A stretch of 64,000 bases of DNA from Paenibacillus sp. FSL K6-1096 (GTDB taxonomy: Bacteria > Bacillota > Bacilli > Paenibacillales > Paenibacillaceae), in assembly GCF_037977055.1 (NCBI RefSeq), contig NZ_CP150274.1, forward strand, positions 3,472,001-3,536,000. Reading direction: 5' to 3'. The notes below the pieces were generated by a model. That model made no database searches. It was not told the origin of the DNA and saw only the letters and a list, made by a program, of their open reading frames with translations. Below, one piece after another: positions 37,672 through 47,540 of this stretch (position 1 is the stretch's first letter; every line of letters starts with the position of its first letter). The translations under genes and the position numbers were made by a program.

Positions 37672-37775
37672 CGGGTCTCCTCATATCATTCATCTTCCGC
37701 AGCACATCCTATAATTTGTATACTTTAGCCTATATGATAGACGATTGCTGCCGCAAGTTCCAGCGCCTGATTTCA

Positions 37776-38666
37776 TCAGCTTGATTCCATGTCCCGGGCC
37801 AGCTCCAAAAAAGCCTCAACCGCCGGAGAAAGCCATTTCTCCTCATGCCAGAACATCTGGGTGGCAAACGAGACGGCGCTCAGATCCCATGGCAGGGAGA
37901 CCAGCTCCCCGCGCTGCAATTCCTCCCTCACGGCCATTTCGGGCAGAATCGCAATCCCCATGCTCAGCTTTGCACATTGTTTGATCGCCTCTGCGCTGTG
38001 GAACTCCAGTTCGGTAATGCCCGCCATCCCCTTCTGCGACAGGCTGCGCTCGAAGAAGCTGCGGTAGGAGCAGCCCTGCTCCGTCAGCAGGAAGGTCTCC
38101 CCGTGGAAATCCTGGATTGCCCGCGCCGGACGCGACGCCAGCGGATGATTGGGAGCGGCCAGGAGGCAGAAGCGTTCCTCACTGATTTTTTCTCCGCAAA
38201 AACCGCTCTCGCCCTTGACCTCATCCAGCATGAAGATCACATCGACATCCCCGTCCCGCAGGCTCTGCCGGAGGCTTGGACTCACCAGCGGCAGGAAGAT
38301 CAGCCGGACCCCGGGATGAAGCTGCCGGAACCGTTGCAGCACGGCGGGAAGCCGGTAGGTGCATAACGTCTCATCTGCACTGATCACGATCGTGCCGGTC
38401 AGCTCGCCGGGCTGCTTCAGCGCGTGCTGCGCCTCCTCCACCATACACAGGATATTATCTGCATAGCGCAGGAACCTTTTGCCGGTATCGGTTAAGGTCA
38501 CACTTTTGCCCAGCCGGTCTACCAGCTTCACACCCAATTCTTCCTCCAGGGCCTTCATTTGCATAGTAACCGTGGAGGGGACGTAGTTCTGCACTTCGGC
38601 GGTGCGGGTGAAATTCAGCGTGGAAGCAAGGGTATAGAAAGTCTTCAACTGGCGCAATTCCATCAT
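37776..38666 (-). CDS. LysR-family transcriptional regulator
   Basis: A 296-residue protein. The N-terminal helix-turn-helix (MELRQLKTFYTLASTLNFTR, then VPSTVTMQMKALEEELGVKL) is LysR-type, and the remainder (TGTIVISADETLCTYRLPAV) is the periplasmic-binding-like effector domain. AAGGAG lies seven bases before the ATG. It is divergent from an MFS exporter, with a T-N11-A motif between them. Confidence 0.92.
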   Translation of the reverse strand: MMELRQLKTFYTLASTLNFTRTAEVQNYVPSTVTMQMKALEEELGVKLVDRLGKSVTLTDTGKRFLRYADNILCMVEEAQHALKQPGELTGTIVISADETLCTYRLPAVLQRFRQLHPGVRLIFLPLVSPSLRQSLRDGDVDVIFMLDEVKGESGFCGEKISEERFCLLAAPNHPLASRPARAIQDFHGETFLLTEQGCSYRSFFERSLSQKGMAGITELEFHSAEAIKQCAKLSMGIAILPEMAVREELQRGELVSLPWDLSAVSFATQMFWHEEKWLSPAVEAFLELARDMESS

Positions 38667-38678
38667 CTATCGCTCCTT

Positions 38679-38746
38679 CGTTCAAAAAAAATGAACGTTC
38701 CATTCGGAAACGTTTCTTTGACTTAACCTTAGCAGCATCGTAGAGT
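38679..38746 (+). promoter_or_regulatory. LysR box and promoter of the MFS gene
   Basis: CGTTCA-aaaaaaa-TGAACG (38679-38697) is a perfect inverted repeat containing a T-N11-A core (38682-38694). The promoter TTGACT (38718-38723), 17 bases, TAGAGT (38741-38746) lies downstream. The placement fits LysR activation of the exporter. Confidence 0.65.
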
Positions 38747-38798
38747 GATGACAAGAACGGCGGCCGATTCCGTTATGAATGTACAAGGAGTGAAGTAA

Positions 38799-39947
38799 TT
38801 GAATAACCGATTGACGATATATATTCTGGCACTGGCTGTTTTTCTGATCGGGACGATTGAATATATAATTGCTGGTGTCATTGAGATGATTGCAGCAGAT
38901 CTGGGGGTATCCACCTCCGAAGCGGGGCTCATGGTAACCGTATTTGCGCTGTCCGCAGCGATTATTGCCCCGGTTCTCATTGCACTGACCATTAACATGG
39001 ACCGCAAAAAACTGCTGCTGACAGCCCTCAGCGTCTTCATTGCCAGCAACGGGCTGATGCTGCTGCACCTGCCGTATGAGGCGATGCTGGGCGTGCGGAT
39101 CGTTCAAGGGGCAAGCGGGGGAATCGCGACCGTGGTCGCTATGGCCGTAGCCACACGGCTGGTGGAGAAGGAGCGGAGAGGCAATGCGATTGGCATTATT
39201 TTGATGGGACTCAGCAGCTCGCTGGTTTTGGGCGTTCCTGCGGGTACTTTTTTCAGCGAACGGTTTGGCTGGAGGGCTCTGTTCGTCATCATCGGGGTGC
39301 TGAGCCTGCTGCCGCTGTTCATCATCTCAGCCAAGGTTCCGGCCATCCAGGAAAAAGAAACCGTCACCCTGCGGACCCAGCTCTCTGTGCTGAAGGATTC
39401 CCGGATTGTCGCCGCGCTGGCGGTCACCTTATTGTATGTAGGGGGTTATGCTACACTCTTCACCTATATTACCCCTTACCTGCAGGCCGCATCCTCCCTG
39501 TCTGTCATTGAGATTAGCGGTGTTCTGTTCCTGGCGGGGGTGTGCAGCTTCATGGGGTCCAAGCTGGGCGGGCAACTGGCCGATGCCAAAGGTTCGAAGT
39601 TCACCATCTGCTTGGGACTTCTGCTACAGGGAATCACGCTGATCCTGTTCACGCTGGCGGGTGTTCATGTTGTTGTGCTCATCCTGGTGCTGATGATCTT
39701 CATGCTGGGTACCTGGAGCATCTCCCCGGCGCAGCAGCTCCTGCTGGTCACCTTGGTTCCCCGGAACCCGGATATAGCGCTAAGTGTCAACACATCCTTC
39801 ATCCAGTTCGGGTTCGCCCTCGGTTCCGCATTAGGCGGCTTCGTGATCAGCCGTACCTCGGTGCTCCAACTGAACTGGGCGGGTCTTGCTGCTGTCGCTG
39901 TGGCTTGGATTCTGGCCATGCGGGTGTTCAAGGTTCGTAAGGCCTGA
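38799..39947 (+). CDS. MFS transporter (arabinose-efflux/YdhP type)
   Basis: A 382-residue protein with twelve hydrophobic segments. The DHA1 pattern is visible in AVFLIGTIEYIIAGVIEMIA, MDRKKLLLTALSVFIAS and GASGGIATVVAMAVATRLVE, plus GVPAGTFFSERFGWRALFVI. The start is TTG after AAGGAGTG. It is likely a proton-driven exporter of drugs or sugars under LysR control. Confidence 0.9.
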   Translation: MNNRLTIYILALAVFLIGTIEYIIAGVIEMIAADLGVSTSEAGLMVTVFALSAAIIAPVLIALTINMDRKKLLLTALSVFIASNGLMLLHLPYEAMLGVRIVQGASGGIATVVAMAVATRLVEKERRGNAIGIILMGLSSSLVLGVPAGTFFSERFGWRALFVIIGVLSLLPLFIISAKVPAIQEKETVTLRTQLSVLKDSRIVAALAVTLLYVGGYATLFTYITPYLQAASSLSVIEISGVLFLAGVCSFMGSKLGGQLADAKGSKFTICLGLLLQGITLILFTLAGVHVVVLILVLMIFMLGTWSISPAQQLLLVTLVPRNPDIALSVNTSFIQFGFALGSALGGFVISRTSVLQLNWAGLAAVAVAWILAMRVFKVRKA

Positions 39948-39969
39948 TTGCCTTCATGCTAAAAAGTTT

Positions 39970-40003
39970 AGAGGCCATCCCCCGGCGGGGTGGCCTCTAT
40001 TTG
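39970..40003. terminator. Terminator between the MFS and mqo genes
   Basis: AGAGGCCATCCCC-CGGC-GGGGTGGCCTCT, then ATTTGTAT on the plus strand and AAACTTTTTAG on the minus strand. It can serve the convergent genes on both sides. Confidence 0.85.
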
Positions 40004-40045
40004 TATAGGGTAGTTACCTGGTTATCCGCCAGTCACTCCCTTGTG

Positions 40046-41593
40046 CTATGAATGATTAACCGCGATCGGCGGCTCATGCTTATGCGGCTTATTCGGCTGA
40101 TGACCTTCCGATCCCGTCACCAGACCAAGCGACTCTGTGGCGGCGGCCTGGATGTCATTAAGCAGCTGCGGATTGCCCGATAAGGAGAGGCCGTAGGATG
40201 GAACCATCTCGCGGAGCTTCGGCTCCCATTCCTTAAGGTGCTGCGGGAAGCATTTGGCGATAACCTCCAGCATGACCGATACGGCGGTTGAAGCCCCCGG
40301 CGAAGCTCCCAGCAATGCCGCAATCGAGCCGTCCGCACTGCTGATGACCTCGGTGCCGAACTGAAGCGTGCCTTTGCCGGCGGCGGTGTCTTTGATAATC
40401 TGTACACGCTGGCCTGCCACTACCAGCTCCCAATCCTCACTCTTCGCCTCCGGGACGAACTCCCTGAGCGCTTCCATACGCTGGTCCTTTGACAGCATGA
40501 CCTGACCAATCAGGTACTTGGTCAATTGCATATTCTTAGCGCCTGCCGCCAGCATAGTGAACAGATTGTTCGGCTTGACGGAGGTAATCAGATCGAACAT
40601 GGAGCCGAACTTCAGGAACTTAGGCGAGAACCCGGCAAACGGGCCGAAGAACAACGACTCCTGCCGGTCGATCACGCGGGTATCCAGATGGGGCACCGAC
40701 ATAGGCGGCGCGCCTACCGCAGCCTTGCCGTACACCTTGGCATGATGCTGCGCTACGACCTCCGGCTTCTTGCAGACCATGAACAGCCCGCTCACCGGGA
40801 AGCCGCCAATCCCCTTGCCTTCAGGAATACCGGATTTCTGCAGCAGATGCAGACTGCCGCCACCGCCCCCGATGAACACAAACTTGGCCGTATGGCGCTC
40901 GGTTGCACCAGTAGCGGCATTATGCACCTTCAGCTCCCAGGAGCCGTCCGCAGTACGTTTAATGTCCTGCACCTGATGGTTGTACCGGATATCGACGTTG
41001 TTGCTCTGCAGATGGCTGAACAGCGTACGGGTCAACGCCCCGAAGTTCACATCCGTCCCGGAATCGATCCGGGTCGCCGCGATCGGCTGGGTTAGGGTCC
41101 GGCTCCGCATCATCAGCGGAATCCATTCCGTCAGCTTCGCAGGATCGTCAGTGAATTCCATGCCCTGAAACAGCGGATGAGCTGAAAGCGCTTCAAATCT
41201 TTTTTGTAAAAACGTTACATTCTTCTGCCCCTCTACAAAGCTCATATGCGGAACAGGCACGATGAAATCCTGCGGGTCCTCTATACGCTTCTGCTTCACA
41301 AGGTAGGACCAGAACTGCTTCGAGAGCTGAAATTCCTCGTTCACCTTAACCGCCTTGCTGATATCAATTGATCCGTCCGGCTGCTCAGTAGTATAGTTAA
41401 GCTCGCACAGTGAAGAATGCCCCGTTCCCGCATTGTTCCACTCATTGGAACTCTCTTCTCCCGCACCCGAACGCCGCTCAAACACGGTTATCTTCCAGTC
41501 AGGCACTAATTCCTTCAGTATTGAACCAAGTGTTGCACTCATGATTCCAGCACCAATTAAAATAACGTCTGTTTTGGATTGTTGGTTGCTCAT
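40046..41593 (-). CDS. mqo: Malate:quinone oxidoreductase
   Basis: A 515-residue FAD enzyme of the Mqo family. The dinucleotide-binding motif [20 protein letters not shown] is at about residues 10-29, followed by [20 protein letters not shown] and [10 protein letters not shown], all diagnostic for Mqo. It oxidises malate to oxaloacetate on the inner face of the membrane and passes electrons to quinone, an NAD-independent tricarboxylic acid cycle step. Transcribed alone, with AT-rich DNA upstream. Length is normal. Confidence 0.95.
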   Translation of the reverse strand: MSNQQSKTDVILIGAGIMSATLGSILKELVPDWKITVFERRSGAGEESSNEWNNAGTGHSSLCELNYTTEQPDGSIDISKAVKVNEEFQLSKQFWSYLVKQKRIEDPQDFIVPVPHMSFVEGQKNVTFLQKRFEALSAHPLFQGMEFTDDPAKLTEWIPLMMRSRTLTQPIAATRIDSGTDVNFGALTRTLFSHLQSNNVDIRYNHQVQDIKRTADGSWELKVHNAATGATERHTAKFVFIGGGGGSLHLLQKSGIPEGKGIGGFPVSGLFMVCKKPEVVAQHHAKVYGKAAVGAPPMSVPHLDTRVIDRQESLFFGPFAGFSPKFLKFGSMFDLITSVKPNNLFTMLAAGAKNMQLTKYLIGQVMLSKDQRMEALREFVPEAKSEDWELVVAGQRVQIIKDTAAGKGTLQFGTEVISSADGSIAALLGASPGASTAVSVMLEVIAKCFPQHLKEWEPKLREMVPSYGLSLSGNPQLLNDIQAAATESLGLVTGSEGHQPNKPHKHEPPIAVNHS

Positions 41594-41810
41594 ATTCTAC
41601 CGTCCTTCTTCCCTACGATTTGCAGGAAGGATGCAGGCACTCCTGCTCAGGCGCCACAGCCAGCCGGCACGGACCGGGTCACGCACCGTTATGGATGATC
41701 CTTGACCCTAGTTTATCACTAATGGATATAAATTTTAAGATTTATCTTAATTTTTATAAGAACCGATGATTTCCAGGCCATTTCCAGCCATTCCGGCCTG
41801 CCGCTTCAGC

Positions 41811-43019
41811 TCAATAATCCCGCGCCGCGTCGAACCAGCCCTGGGCGGCCTCTTCCGGAATCGGCTGGCCGATCCCGTGCTTACTCTGGCTGAGCTGCCA
41901 TACCGCCTCGCCCAGATCCTCTCTTTCGGTCGTCTCAATGCCCTTCAGCGAATTGAAACGCTCGGTGAACACAGTAATCGCCGCTTCCGCATCGGCAAGA
42001 GTGCGGGCTTCCGCCAGTGAGGCCAGCGCCGTATCATAAGCTTCGTTCGCCAGCTTAGCGAGACGCTTCGGCCAGGCCGCGAACGGGCGGCCGTATTCGC
42101 TCTGCCACCACTCCGGCTTCCTGAGCTGGCTTATGGAAGCATAATCATCCCAAGGGCGGACCTTGGCGCGCGCCTTCATCTGCTGCCGCAGACGCTTGCC
42201 GCAGGCCTCCTCCACGTTGTAGGCGATGAACCGGTCCAGCAGCGGCCACGTATCCAGGGAAGGCAAGCCTTCCAGCTCCGGCATGAAGCGGAGCTCCAGA
42301 CTGGTCAGCCCCGTCAGGCGGGCAAGCGCTTCCAGATCGCAGAAGCTTCCCCACAGGCTGAGCGACTCCAGGCTCGGGAACCGCTCCAGGCCATCCAGCG
42401 AGATCGGCTGACCCAAGGGCGGGCTATTCAGCGTCAGGTTAGTCACCCCCTGCAGCTCACCCAGGTCCGGCAGCCGGTACGGCGCATCGCTCCTGCGCCG
42501 GCTCGTATCCGGTACCAGGGCCAGAGTAGTCGGCAGATGGCCGGAGGCCGAGATGCGGGTCAGATCACCGGACAGGCTCAGGTTATACAGCTTCTCCGGG
42601 AGGACCAGGCTAATCGGTCCCTTTGCCAGAGGACCCAGCTTAATACCCAGGGTATAGATATCCGCCCGGCTACCGTCCAAGGATGCAGCCCCCGGCAGCA
42701 CCGGGGTCCAGCTTATATTCTCAATCGGCCGCCGTTCCGCCCAATCCAGGAAGCCCGTATCACCACCGGTATAGCTTATATAACGCGGCCAGGGCGAGCC
42801 GGCAGGGGTGGCGAAGGGCTCGAACACGGACCAGTTGATGCGCTCATCCGCAGCGACCAGCACCTCTGCCGGTGGCTTTGACTCCCGGGGGCCGATCGAT
42901 AAGCTGCCCATACCGGCCTTACGGTCAAGCGTGTGGCTGCCGGGACCCGTCAGATCAAGGACATAACGTCCGGGTTCTGTAAGGGGAGCCGGGGATTGAG
43001 CTTGGTGATCGTTGGTCAT
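41811..43019 (-). CDS. Leucine-rich-repeat-like protein of unknown function
   Basis: About 402 residues without signal peptide or membrane segment. The middle has leucine-rich-repeat spacing (LPDLGELQGVTNLTLNSPPL, LERFPSLESLSLWGSF, LARLTGLTSLELRFMPEL). The C-terminal 130 residues form a helical region (KLANEAYDTALASLAEARTL). The ATG at 43019 has AGAAAGG nine bases upstream. The function is unknown; related immunity-type proteins occur near SMI1/KNR4 genes. A 51-bp repeat array lies just upstream. Confidence 0.72.
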   Translation of the reverse strand: MTNDHQAQSPAPLTEPGRYVLDLTGPGSHTLDRKAGMGSLSIGPRESKPPAEVLVAADERINWSVFEPFATPAGSPWPRYISYTGGDTGFLDWAERRPIENISWTPVLPGAASLDGSRADIYTLGIKLGPLAKGPISLVLPEKLYNLSLSGDLTRISASGHLPTTLALVPDTSRRRSDAPYRLPDLGELQGVTNLTLNSPPLGQPISLDGLERFPSLESLSLWGSFCDLEALARLTGLTSLELRFMPELEGLPSLDTWPLLDRFIAYNVEEACGKRLRQQMKARAKVRPWDDYASISQLRKPEWWQSEYGRPFAAWPKRLAKLANEAYDTALASLAEARTLADAEAAITVFTERFNSLKGIETTEREDLGEAVWQLSQSKHGIGQPIPEEAAQGWFDAARDY

Positions 43020-43143
43020 TTGCTTCATCCTTTCTGCTTCAACATGACAGTTATCTGTATACTGTAACTTTTTTCACTCTACTCCCTTTACCATACGATA
43101 TCCTAGCAGTCACAGCAACTTTGCCGGCCCTCTGTCCTCGCTT

Positions 43144-43251
43144 ACATTTAGCCCACGCGCCCCTGCCCGGCCCATTGTATTCGCTTTTCCGCATACATTT
43201 GCTCCACACGCTCCCGCCGAGCGCATCGTGGTCGGTTTTCCGCATACACTC
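43144..43251 (+). repeat. 51-bp tandem repeat array, locus B (about two units plus a partial)
   Basis: ACATTT or ACACT starts occur at 43144, 43195 and 43246, exactly 51 bases apart. The conserved core TTGTATTCGCTTTTCCGCAT / TCGTGGTCGGTTTTCCGCAT has a partly maintained hairpin; the GC-rich part (CACGCGCCCCTGCCCGG, CACACGCTCCCGCCGAG) is variable. It has the same orientation as loci A and C and lies in the 311-base gap between the LRR gene and the PPOX gene, which holds nothing else I can identify. Confidence 0.85.
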
Positions 43252-43330
43252 CACCCCTGCCACAACGCAAACAAGCCTGGGCCGTTACCGGCCCAAGCGC
43301 TCATGCTCTATTTAGTTTGCCGCGCAGCAA

Positions 43331-43879
43331 TCACACGCTCTGCCCTTCACCTGCGCCTGCCTTATACATACTCTCTGCTTCAACCGGATTCTCTTTGGCT
43401 GTCAGATGCTGCGGAGTGATCCGGCACACTTGAACCGGACCGCCGTACACGGCTGACCGGTATTTCTCCACATGCTGCTTGGACAGCGGCCGGTTATAGT
43501 AACCGGGCACATATTTGTTCATCATCTCCTGCAAGACCTGCGTAGCTTCATCCAGATCCGTCACCGGCTCTGCCTGGCCGAAGACCATCACGCTCATATA
43601 AGCGGTATCCGTCTTGGCGGGCACGGGGTTCGTGATCGTCCCATACTCCTCACAGACCGTGAAGCATACCTCTGAGTTCTCACTCATCACCTGATTGCGT
43701 CTTCCATCCCCGGCCCCGTGGAAATACAATTTTCCGTCCATCCATACATAATTCAGCGGCACCACATAGGGACGATTCCCATCTGCTAATCCCAGATACC
43801 CAATTCTCGCCTGCCGTAAAAACTGTTCAATCCTCGCCTCATCCTTACACTCTCTAACCTTGTAACGAACCGGATTCAT
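43331..43879 (-). CDS. Pyridoxamine 5'-phosphate oxidase-family (FMN-binding) protein
   Basis: A 182-residue split-barrel flavoprotein: ARIGYLGLADGNRPYVVPLN, then YVWMDGKLYFHGAGDGRRNQ and AYMSVMVFGQAEPVTD. This is the NimA/PPOX-like group, which binds FMN or a related cofactor; true PdxH catalytic residues cannot be confirmed. It is divergent from a MocR-type regulator, so vitamin B6 or amine metabolism is plausible. Confidence 0.85.
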   Translation of the reverse strand: MNPVRYKVRECKDEARIEQFLRQARIGYLGLADGNRPYVVPLNYVWMDGKLYFHGAGDGRRNQVMSENSEVCFTVCEEYGTITNPVPAKTDTAYMSVMVFGQAEPVTDLDEATQVLQEMMNKYVPGYYNRPLSKQHVEKYRSAVYGGPVQVCRITPQHLTAKENPVEAESMYKAGAGEGQSV

Positions 43880-43942
43880 CCCGAACCCTCTCCTCCCCGC
43901 GTCCTCCGCGTATACGTTATTCGGTAGTATATCAACGAATGG

Positions 43943-44008
43943 ACTGTGCTAAAATATCCAAAGAGCATAGTTTTGACCAATCCATAATTTAGACACTGTA
44001 CCAAAATA
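43943..44008 (+). promoter_or_regulatory. Direct-repeat pair, candidate MocR binding sites
   Basis: ACTGTGCTAAAATA (43943-43956) and ACTGTACCAAAATA (43995-44008) match at 12 of 14 bases, in the same orientation, 52 bases apart (five helical turns). MocR-type regulators such as GabR and PdxR bind spaced direct repeats. The pair lies in the divergent region just before the MocR gene. Confidence 0.7.
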
Positions 44009-44032
44009 ACAACCGGGAGGGGATTCCTCATA

Positions 44033-45460
44033 ATGTTCGTCAACCGCAATGACCCAAGCCCGATCTGGCAGCAACTGCTGAATCAGGCCATTCATAATAT
44101 TACAACCGGCATCTGGGCGCCGGGCGAGCTGCTGCTCCCTACCCGTGAGCTCGCCGAGCAGCTCGGGGTATCACGCTCCACGGTGCAGCTCGTCTATGAG
44201 GAGCTGCTGAGCAGAGGGTATACCGTAACCTCCCGGCGGGGCGGAACACGGGTGAGCCATTGGAATCCGGCCATCCAGACAACCCGGAACACCATGCCGG
44301 AAGGACCCGTTCCTCCCTCGCTTCCCCTGCTGAACTCGGCGGTGGACCAGCTGCAAGACTGGTTCGGAGGCCATCCGTCTCAGGAAGCGGAGATCGATTT
44401 CACCCCGCACGAGCCCTATGTGGACAGAACCTTTCAGAATCACTGGCGGCAATCGCTGCTTCACGCCTCCACCGCAATGGAATTATCCGATTGGTCCTAC
44501 GGCAATCCCTATGGTCTTCTACAGCTCAGGGAACAGATTCAGCGTTATTTGCTGCTTGAGCGTGGCATACGGATTGAGCTTAGCCAGATTCTGTTGACCT
44601 CAGGCGCCCAGCACAGCCTTGACCTGATTGCCCAATCCCTTCTCACGGAGGGAGATACTGTCTCTGTGGAAGATCCCGGCTTCCCTGCCGCCTGGATGGC
44701 GATGAACTACCGGCGGATGCGCGTAGCACCAGTACCAGTAGACGGTCAGGGTCTTGTGGTTGACCAGCTCCACCCGGAATCCAGGCTCGTCTTCGTAACC
44801 CCATCGCACCAGTGCGCCATAGGCTCCGTGATGTCCGAGCCGCGCAGACAGCAATTGCTGCATCAGGCCGTACAGAAGCAGCTATGGATTATTGAGGACG
44901 GTTATGACAGTGAATTCCGCTACCGCGGCGACCCGCTGCCCACGCTCTATAGCCAGGCACCGAATAATACCCTGTATCTGATGAGCTTCTCCAAAATGAT
45001 TGCCCCAGGCATCCGCATCTCAGCGATTGTCGGTCCGGCCCGGGCCATCGCCCAGTTAGCCCGCGTACAGGAGCTGACCTACCGTCACCTTCCGGTGATG
45101 GATCAGCTCACCTTGGCCCACTTCATCCAGAAGGGGCATTTCATGCGCCATATGCGCAGAGTCCGCAATGTGTACCGCCGCAGACACGAAGCCATCACCA
45201 AGGCGATAACATCAAGCGGTCTGGGGGAGCGGTTCACCCTGAGCGGAGCAGATACGGGGCTGCATGTCTTCCTTGAGGCGGAACCGGACTGTGACGAGGA
45301 AGCCGTAACCCGGTCTGCCCTGGAGCAGGGAATCCGCGTATACCCGCTTGCCCATTACTGCCTTACGAGCCGCAGAAAAGGGTGGGTGCTGGGCTTCGCC
45401 AAGGTGGACGAGAGCTTAATCGGGCAGGGAATTCACCGGCTGGCCGGGCTGTTATTATAA
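44033..45460 (+). CDS. MocR-type regulator (GntR domain fused to aminotransferase-like domain)
   Basis: A 475-residue protein. The GntR winged helix (about 8-75) includes LLNQAIHNITTGIWAPGELL, PTRELAEQLGVSRSTVQLVY and GYTVTSRRGGTR. A fold-type I aminotransferase domain follows, with the PLP-binding lysine in LMSFSKMIAPGIRI and an upstream VEDPGFPAAW. It presumably senses PLP-amine adducts, as GabR and PdxR do. It is divergent from the PPOX-type gene and its stop abuts, convergently by six bases, the MFS gene at 45455. Confidence 0.93.
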   Translation: MFVNRNDPSPIWQQLLNQAIHNITTGIWAPGELLLPTRELAEQLGVSRSTVQLVYEELLSRGYTVTSRRGGTRVSHWNPAIQTTRNTMPEGPVPPSLPLLNSAVDQLQDWFGGHPSQEAEIDFTPHEPYVDRTFQNHWRQSLLHASTAMELSDWSYGNPYGLLQLREQIQRYLLLERGIRIELSQILLTSGAQHSLDLIAQSLLTEGDTVSVEDPGFPAAWMAMNYRRMRVAPVPVDGQGLVVDQLHPESRLVFVTPSHQCAIGSVMSEPRRQQLLHQAVQKQLWIIEDGYDSEFRYRGDPLPTLYSQAPNNTLYLMSFSKMIAPGIRISAIVGPARAIAQLARVQELTYRHLPVMDQLTLAHFIQKGHFMRHMRRVRNVYRRRHEAITKAITSSGLGERFTLSGADTGLHVFLEAEPDCDEEAVTRSALEQGIRVYPLAHYCLTSRRKGWVLGFAKVDESLIGQGIHRLAGLLL

Positions 45461-46849
45461 GCCTCTGCTTATGGTCCCGGATGATCCACTCTCCTTGCGT
45501 CCAAACTGCACATAATAGACCACGCTCACCGCAACAACCAGAACAGCAAGCACCACAAAAATATTACTAAACACAAAGGAAGCCTGATTCTTGGGTATAG
45601 GATTGAACGCCGCAGAAGCACCAGCATCCAGCACCTTGCCCAGGATCGCCGTCGAGGTAGCCGCCGAGATGAAGGTGAGCATGGAGAATAGCCCCATCCC
45701 CACTCCCGTCTGCTCTGGGGTTAATCTCTGCGAGGCCGTATTTGACATTGCAACCTGCATGAACGACTGGCCCAGCACACAGAAGATCAGCGAGAGGGAG
45801 ACCAGAACCGCTGATCCTCCAGCGGCTGAAGATAAGCACAGGAAGCCTATCCCTAGAAGCGCTGCCGCAATATACACAAGCCGCGGATTCCCATGCTCAT
45901 CTGCCAGCTTGCCGCCCTTGCGCCCCAGAACCGTGGTAACGATAGCAGCGGGCAGCATCACGATTCCGATATAGGCAGGGGACAGACCGTTTACAAGCGC
46001 CAGCAGCTGCGGGATGAGATACGGAGAGCTGAAGCTGATGGCCGTAATACAGAAGGTAATCATCAGGATGATCGAATACTGCTTGTTCCGGAAAATATCC
46101 GGGTGGATAAACGGAGCTGCAGCGGAGCGGATACGCAGAATAAACAGGATGAGCATCAGGACCCCTGCCAGCGCCGACGGAAAGCTCCCGTTCGTTAACG
46201 CCAAAAGAATGGCCGTTACCGCCCCAGCCAGCAATAGGCCGCCAAGCCAATCAATTGGACCCGCCTGCCCCGATTCACCATCATTCAGATATTTGCGGTA
46301 GACTGGCAGGGTCAGCAGTGACAGCAACGGAATGAGGAACAGAATCCGCCAGCTCCAGACGCTGATGACCATACCGGCTACAATCGGCCCCAGCGCTGTA
46401 CCCAAGGCTATCCCGATAGCAGACGTACCCAGCGCACGGCCTCTTTTCTCGGGGGAGAAGTAACGGACCGGAATAATCATCGCCATAGCAGGGATTACGG
46501 ATGCCCCGCCTGCCTGAGCTACACGGCCTGCAATGATCATCCAATATTCGGTGGCGGCTACCCCAGCTATAGATCCCAGGACAAAGAGCAGCAATCCATA
46601 CGTCAGCAGGTCCTTCAGCCGGTACTTCTCCGTCAATTTGCCAAAAGTAACCGCACCGACAGCATATACAATCATATAACTGGTAATGACCCAGCTGACC
46701 TGGGATTGCGATAACTCAAATTGCTTACTGATCGTCGGCAGCACAATATTGAACATATTTGCATTCATTGATGATATCACCAGGGTAAAAACAAGTGCGC
46801 GCATTAATATACTCCCTTTAGCAGTAGGGGTTATAGCGTGATTTTTCAT
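45455..46849 (-). CDS. MFS drug exporter (DHA2-like, 14-helix type)
   Basis: About 464 residues with around fourteen hydrophobic segments. It has ALVFTLVISSMNANMFNIVL, then QFELSQSQVSWVITSYMIVY (the DHA2 motif D1 region), FGKLTEKYRLKDLL (motif A) and ALGPIVAGMVISVWSWRILF (motif C). This pattern belongs to TetL/QacA-type efflux. The ATG at 46849 follows AGAGGAG by eight bases. It is controlled by the TetR-type gene upstream, with operators before both genes. Confidence 0.9.
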   Translation of the reverse strand: MKNHAITPTAKGSILMRALVFTLVISSMNANMFNIVLPTISKQFELSQSQVSWVITSYMIVYAVGAVTFGKLTEKYRLKDLLTYGLLLFVLGSIAGVAATEYWMIIAGRVAQAGGASVIPAMAMIIPVRYFSPEKRGRALGTSAIGIALGTALGPIVAGMVISVWSWRILFLIPLLSLLTLPVYRKYLNDGESGQAGPIDWLGGLLLAGAVTAILLALTNGSFPSALAGVLMLILFILRIRSAAAPFIHPDIFRNKQYSIILMITFCITAISFSSPYLIPQLLALVNGLSPAYIGIVMLPAAIVTTVLGRKGGKLADEHGNPRLVYIAAALLGIGFLCLSSAAGGSAVLVSLSLIFCVLGQSFMQVAMSNTASQRLTPEQTGVGMGLFSMLTFISAATSTAILGKVLDAGASAAFNPIPKNQASFVFSNIFVVLAVLVVAVSVVYYVQFGRKESGSSGTISRGL

Positions 46850-46886
46850 AGGTGGTGCTCCTCTCTGCATATGTTAATCCGATTGA

Positions 46887-46907
46887 GTCAGTCAGTACTT
46901 ACTGTCA
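46887..46907. promoter_or_regulatory. TetR-type operator before the MFS exporter
   Basis: AGTCAGTCAGTACTTACTGTCA contains CAGT-ACTT-ACTG and matches the half-sites of the perfect operator at 47541. It lies between the TetR stop and the MFS start. Confidence 0.62.
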
Positions 46908-46924
46908 TTCTGTTCAAAAAACAA

Positions 46925-47515
46925 CTAGGGCGTAAAAGCCCTAGTAAAGGTCTGGACACTGGCCGTGATGAATTCCTCCAGCGACACCGAAGTGAAATTG
47001 GCCTCATCGTCCAGATTATTCAGGAATGCACCATAATTCATCACCATAAATTGCACAGCCTGCACCCTGGGATTCCCGGGAATCAGCTTCCCCTGCTCGG
47101 TCATGGCCTTGAAATAATCCGTCAGATGACGCATCAGCTGCTCCGGGGCGGTTCTGCTATACTCCTTGAATCCGGGGAGCTGATCCCCTTCCTTGATAAA
47201 TATCATATTGATCTTCCGGTTGCGGTTCATAATCTCATGATACGTCCGGCTGACAAGCAGCAGATCCGTATGAAGCTCCCAGACAATGCTCTCGTTGAAC
47301 AGCCTGGCCATATCCTGGGTATAATGATACCGGTCGAAGGCCCGCTCCAGGAGGTTCAGCTTGGTTCCGAACTTACGGAACAGCGTCTTCTCGCTTAAGC
47401 CTGCCGCCGCCGCAATCTCCTGGGTGGTCACACTCTTGTAGCCCTTCTCTGCGAACAGATCAACGGCAGCGGCCAGGAGCTTATCACCGGTACTTAGCGG
47501 TTGGTTCTCCATCAT
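46925..47515 (-). CDS. TetR/AcrR-family regulator
   Basis: About 196 residues. The helix-turn-helix ([40 protein letters not shown]) is typical TetR and the C-terminal ligand domain is about 140 residues. I prefer the ATG at 47515 with GAGGAATAGG upstream over the ATG at 47527. It likely represses itself and the downstream exporter through two matching TGTCAGT-type operators. Confidence 0.92.
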   Translation of the reverse strand: MMENQPLSTGDKLLAAAVDLFAEKGYKSVTTQEIAAAAGLSEKTLFRKFGTKLNLLERAFDRYHYTQDMARLFNESIVWELHTDLLLVSRTYHEIMNRNRKINMIFIKEGDQLPGFKEYSRTAPEQLMRHLTDYFKAMTEQGKLIPGNPRVQAVQFMVMNYGAFLNNLDDEANFTSVSLEEFITASVQTFTRAFTP

Positions 47516-47540
47516 CCTATTCCTCATTTCAAAAACTGAC

